The translations under genes were made by a program, and so were the position numbers. The notes beneath the pieces were generated by a model, which was not told where the DNA came from, ran no database searches, and was given only the letters and a program-made list of their open reading frames with translations. Below, piece by piece: positions 60,641-64,000 of a stretch of 64,000 nt of DNA. Each line of letters starts with the position of its first letter. Within the stretch, counting starts at the first letter, position 1. Source of the stretch: Thalassia testudinum (Eukaryota; Streptophyta; Magnoliopsida; Alismatales; Hydrocharitaceae); NCBI GenBank assembly GCA_037157565.1, contig JAZHRO010000024.1, forward strand, positions 17,118,501-17,182,500, read 5' to 3'.

Positions 60641-61283
60641 TTTATTTTTACCTATTTTATTTACTTTTTTATAAGATACAAGTTATTTATAAATTTAAAA
60701 CTTTTTATTATATGTAGGAAAGACATAGGAAACATATATAATATAAACATAAACTTTCACTAGGTAACAATCCACTTAATCGGATCCAATTTTATGAGCT
60801 ACATTTGATAGTATAACATATTAGATTTAGTTGGAAAGAATTTCAACCTGCAAACTGTCAGTGGCTCTCCCCTCTCCTCAGTGATAGCAACGCCCTCTTC
60901 TCCCCTTTGCCGCACTCTTCAAGTAATGTGCACCCTTCTCCCATCCCTCTACCCACCACTCGACCAACCCCTCTCTTCCACATGACCTTAGGACAATCAT
61001 CACTTGACCCACAACTTGTTTATATATGATTTTAGATTTATTATCCTTACGAAAGATTTTTTTAATTTTTCACTTACTTGTAAAATATGTATGTCTATTT
61101 ACTTATTTACTTTATTAACTTCATAATCCTAAAAATTTATATTCAAATATATATTACAAGCTTTTTTAAGTTTTTACATGCATCTATCAAATTTATTATT
61201 AGGTATATATTTATATTTTTTTCATTACTTTTATATCATATCTTTATTTTTTAATTTTTTTTACTTTAACCTTTTTTTTTTAT

Positions 61284-61510
61284 AACGGAGAACCCTCGTA
61301 GTGACTCATACAAACTCTTCCGAAGTAAACTGCAGGGGCCCTGTCCCACCCACCCACAGAGGGGTGTTGGAAAGAGTAACCTAATGGGCAACACCACCAC
61401 CTAAGTCTTATAAATGTGTGGGCAAGCGTTAAGTTTCGAATCTACGCACCCCACTCAGTGAAAGCCTTACAGAGATGGGAAAACCCAATTGAGATACTCC
61501 TAACACCCAT
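61284..61510 (-). mobile_element. tRNA-related SINE, copy 2 (from duplication)
   Basis: Same ends and order as copy 1 with scattered substitutions. The B-box-like part is TAGATTCGAAACTTAA. It shares its A-run flank with copy 1, so it arose by segment duplication rather than a second insertion. Confidence 0.6.
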
Positions 61511-61732
61511 TTTATTTTTACCTATTTTATTTACTTTTTTTTTAAGATACAAGTTCTTTATGAATTTAAAACCTTTTATTATTATATAGGAAAGACATAG
61601 AAAACATATATGATATAAACATAAATTTTAACTAGGTAACAATCCACTCAATCAGATCTGATTTTATGAGCTAGATTCGATAGTATAATAGATTAAATTT
61701 GGTTGAAAAAAATTTCAACCCGCAAACTGTCA

Positions 61733-62340
61733 ATTGAGTCCCAACCTCATCACTCCACTCAAGTGCACCCCTAATTTCATTGATATCTGTTCAATCTCAG
61801 AGATGCTGTCTAATTGTGTTATTATGGAATGGTTCAAAGAAAATCTCGGCCGGTCTCTTTGCCATGGTGTAAATGAATTTACCATGTGTCAGTGACCAGC
61901 GTACCAAAATCTCTCATATCTCACATGGCATAATGTATTGATGTAAATGACTACTCCCAGATTGGGTTTTCAATCTCCAAATGTTCAAATTTTGTTTCGG
62001 CAATCCGTGCCAAAAGTGATCACTATAATTTACAAATAATCCACATGGGCGTTTTCGGAGGTTCTTTGGAATCCTTTTCCGACGCTTCTTCCTATCTCTC
62101 GGGACATTCAAGCTCGTCCACACATCCAAAAAAATGATTTCTCGAATAGTTAATTTGTCGGTATTGAAAACATCAAACGATGTTGCCCACCTCCCAGAAG
62201 TTTAAAAACTAGATTCAAGTTCTTTGCAGACAAACAAAAAAACTAGATTCAAGTATCCCGGCAGAAAGAATCTACATTGTGCACATAGATTTCTCTGTCA
62301 AACTAGATTCAAGTTCTTTCCTCCCCGCATCTTGAAAGAA
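61733..62340. other. Spacer, nothing recognised
   Basis: The phrase AACTAGATTCAAGT recurs three times between 62206 and 62314, a minor local repeat. No supported gene. Confidence 0.4.
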
Positions 62341-62631
62341 CTAGTAGTCCTTCATTTGTGATTGGATTGCCTCTCTAGTAATCTCCTTGGGCTGTGGGAT
62401 TTCTGTTCTATCACCCTCAGCTACCTGCTTTACCTTTACGCCAACCATTCTATCAATTGCAGCTTGTCTGACTGAAGGAAAGACTGCATTCAGCATAACA
62501 CAAAGTAATCTGGCATCTTCTTCTTCGATGAGGTCTTGGCAAAAGCAACAAACATAAATGGCTTCAAGTGCTTTTTCAGCTCGTAGTTCCATGGGGATTT
62601 CTGGGATTTTAGCTTTCGTCTTTGCTCGTCT
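62341..62631 (-). pseudogene. Exon-like segment of an unidentified plant protein
   Basis: Minus strand, 96 aa open: RRAKTKAKIPEIPMELRAEK, then ALEAIYVCCFCQDLIEEEDA, RLLCVMLNAVFPSVRQAAID and so on to QSQMKDY and a stop at 62343-62341. Upstream is CATGCAG, a good splice acceptor just before AGACGAGC. The composition looks like a real, charged, alpha-helical protein and reads like a conserved family, but I cannot name it. The abrupt stop suggests a truncated or decayed last exon. No neighbouring exon was identified. Confidence 0.45.
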
Positions 62632-64000
62632 CTGCATGATCATGTCAGTTTCTGATCAATAACCATCAGTGATGGTATTCTCGGCAAAATAAAGGAAGCA
62701 ATTGCCAAGAAACAATCCTTGTTACCACAGGAAACACTGGACAACCATGTTTCAGTAAAATTCTTCACGACATTCAAGACATTCAATATAGAGTTAAATA
62801 CACAGCCCCGCATCCCAGTTTGGGTACGGCCCCTCGAAATTTGACTACTCCCCTTTACTAAGGACCCAAGAAACCCCCTGCTCTTAAATTCAGGACCAGA
62901 ACACCTTTCATCCGCATCGATCAACCCTTTGCTCAACCACCACCTGTCGACCATGCCGCCAGCAGCTCAACACCATCTCACTCACCCCCACCATATCCAA
63001 CTATCACTGTTCACCTCAGGTCTTCCCCATCCTTAACATTGAGATGTTCCTCCTCCATGGTGCTGCCTCCCCGTGCAATGACATCCACCTCTTCTCCCTT
63101 ACTCTTTGAATGTCCTTTCCTCCACCAATCATTGCCCTCCTGGCTCCATGTCTGTGGCTGTCGGTTCAGAAGGGGAAGGATTAGATTTAGAATCTTGAAT
63201 TGCAGTGAGTCGAGAATGTGGCATGTGCTTCCAATCGATTGGAGCATCCACGTGAAATTGTGACTTGAGATCTCTACATGTGCTTAATTAGAGGTGATGA
63301 ATGATGAGTAAAGGGGTCACCTGAGATAGTTAGGTTGCCAAGTTTTCCATGTTCATTCCCATTCGACAGTTCCACCAGCATATTTATTTCAAGTCAAACA
63401 TACAGTTGTAAAGATCATAACCATTTCCTTTAAAAAATATCAATATCTTAGAGCATGGTCCTCAACCTCACCAAGTACTAATTGCATCAGAAGTCCACAA
63501 CCGCATTCTAAATATGCCAAGGCAGTCAACTTAATGCTCTGAACTGAGTTGATAGGTAGAACATGACCTCAGGGACAGGGTTTTGAAAGAAACCCAATTC
63601 CAAGAATAGAGAAAGAAAACCAAATACGGTGAAAAAAAAATCTTGTTACCCCCTCGGAAACTCACATCACAATATGTTTCTTCAACGGTTCTTTGTCTGC
63701 GGGATCAGAAAGGGCCCGGGAGTGATTAAAAGGTGATTGGAGCAGTAATGCACCGTACAAGTAATGGGCGAAACCAGGGGATGGTTATTTCCAAAGAGAA
63801 CCAGAGGTAATTGTCTAGAACCATGCGTGGGGGGGGGGGGTGGTGTGGTGGGTGTGGGTGGGGTAGGGGGGAGGTGGTAAGTGAGACGAGGGGAAGCCCC
63901 AAGAGGATTGGTGAGGCTAGGGAAGACCGGAAAGGAGATTGTGACACCATGAGAGACAAGGCCGGCAAAGGAGTAAAGGGTGATGAAGGCACTCGACATG
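62632..64000. other. Right-edge DNA, no supported gene
   Basis: Several short frames without known domains. A G-rich tract at about 63828-63880 (13-base G run, then GGTGTGGTGGGTGTGGG) gives Pro/Thr/His-rich minus frames that look like artefacts. Confidence 0.35.

Larger units (their letters stand above)
59998..61732. repeat. Tandem duplication, two units of about 866 bp
   Basis: Unit 1 is 59998-60863 and unit 2 is 60864-61732. Both begin GCTCTCCC...CTCCTCAGTGATAGCAAC and end TTTCAACC-GCAAACTGTCA. The copies have diverged by many substitutions, so the event is not recent. Each carries the same SINE at the same place. Confidence 0.88.

Overview
The window looks like nuclear DNA of a flowering plant, most likely a monocot. 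The two recognisable gene starts have very GC-rich first exons, the genes are split by long introns, and almost everything else is transposable-element sequence. I cannot name the species. No rRNA, tRNA or CRISPR locus was seen.

Layout. Positions 1-4621 hold the 5' end of a Ty3/gypsy element on the minus strand: gag-protease remains, an initiator-methionine tRNA primer site and a 2.67 kb LTR, called family A here. Positions 4622-7260 hold a second LTR element end (family E). Positions 7261-13532 are GC-rich repeat-derived DNA with a tandem array of about 56 bp units, split by an insertion called family D. An LTR-like segment with a TATA box follows at 13533, then a 5'-truncated L1-type LINE on the minus strand (about 15239-16560).

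Positions 16828-35626 form one nested block resolved by matching target-site duplications (TSDs). A roughly 1.1 kb element C carries a D copy and a solo LTR of family B. That B LTR was split by a family A solo LTR, which was split by another A solo LTR, which was itself split by another B solo LTR. The outer A LTR also holds a deleted A element with gag. Removing the insertions gives consistent lengths (A about 2.67-2.79 kb, B about 2.71 kb). The block lies about 0.5 kb upstream of the first gene.

Positions 36185-46049 hold the one convincing intact gene: a two-exon UDP-glycosyltransferase of the UGT73 type (480 aa), with an 8.4 kb phase-0 intron containing another solo A LTR. Two related MITEs follow it. 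A stray RopGAP exon fragment lies at 52721. A second UGT at 54909-58834 has its intron at the same site but is a pseudogene, and a third UGT relic lies at 59534-59713. The locus is therefore an old tandem UGT cluster in which only the first copy looks functional. A tandem duplication of about 866 bp, each unit carrying a tRNA-related SINE, follows at 59998-61732. An unidentified exon-like segment lies at 62341-62631.

Recurring theme: families A and D are both studded with the palindrome AGACGTCT (core GACGTC), and the UGT intron has two further arrays built on other short palindromes.
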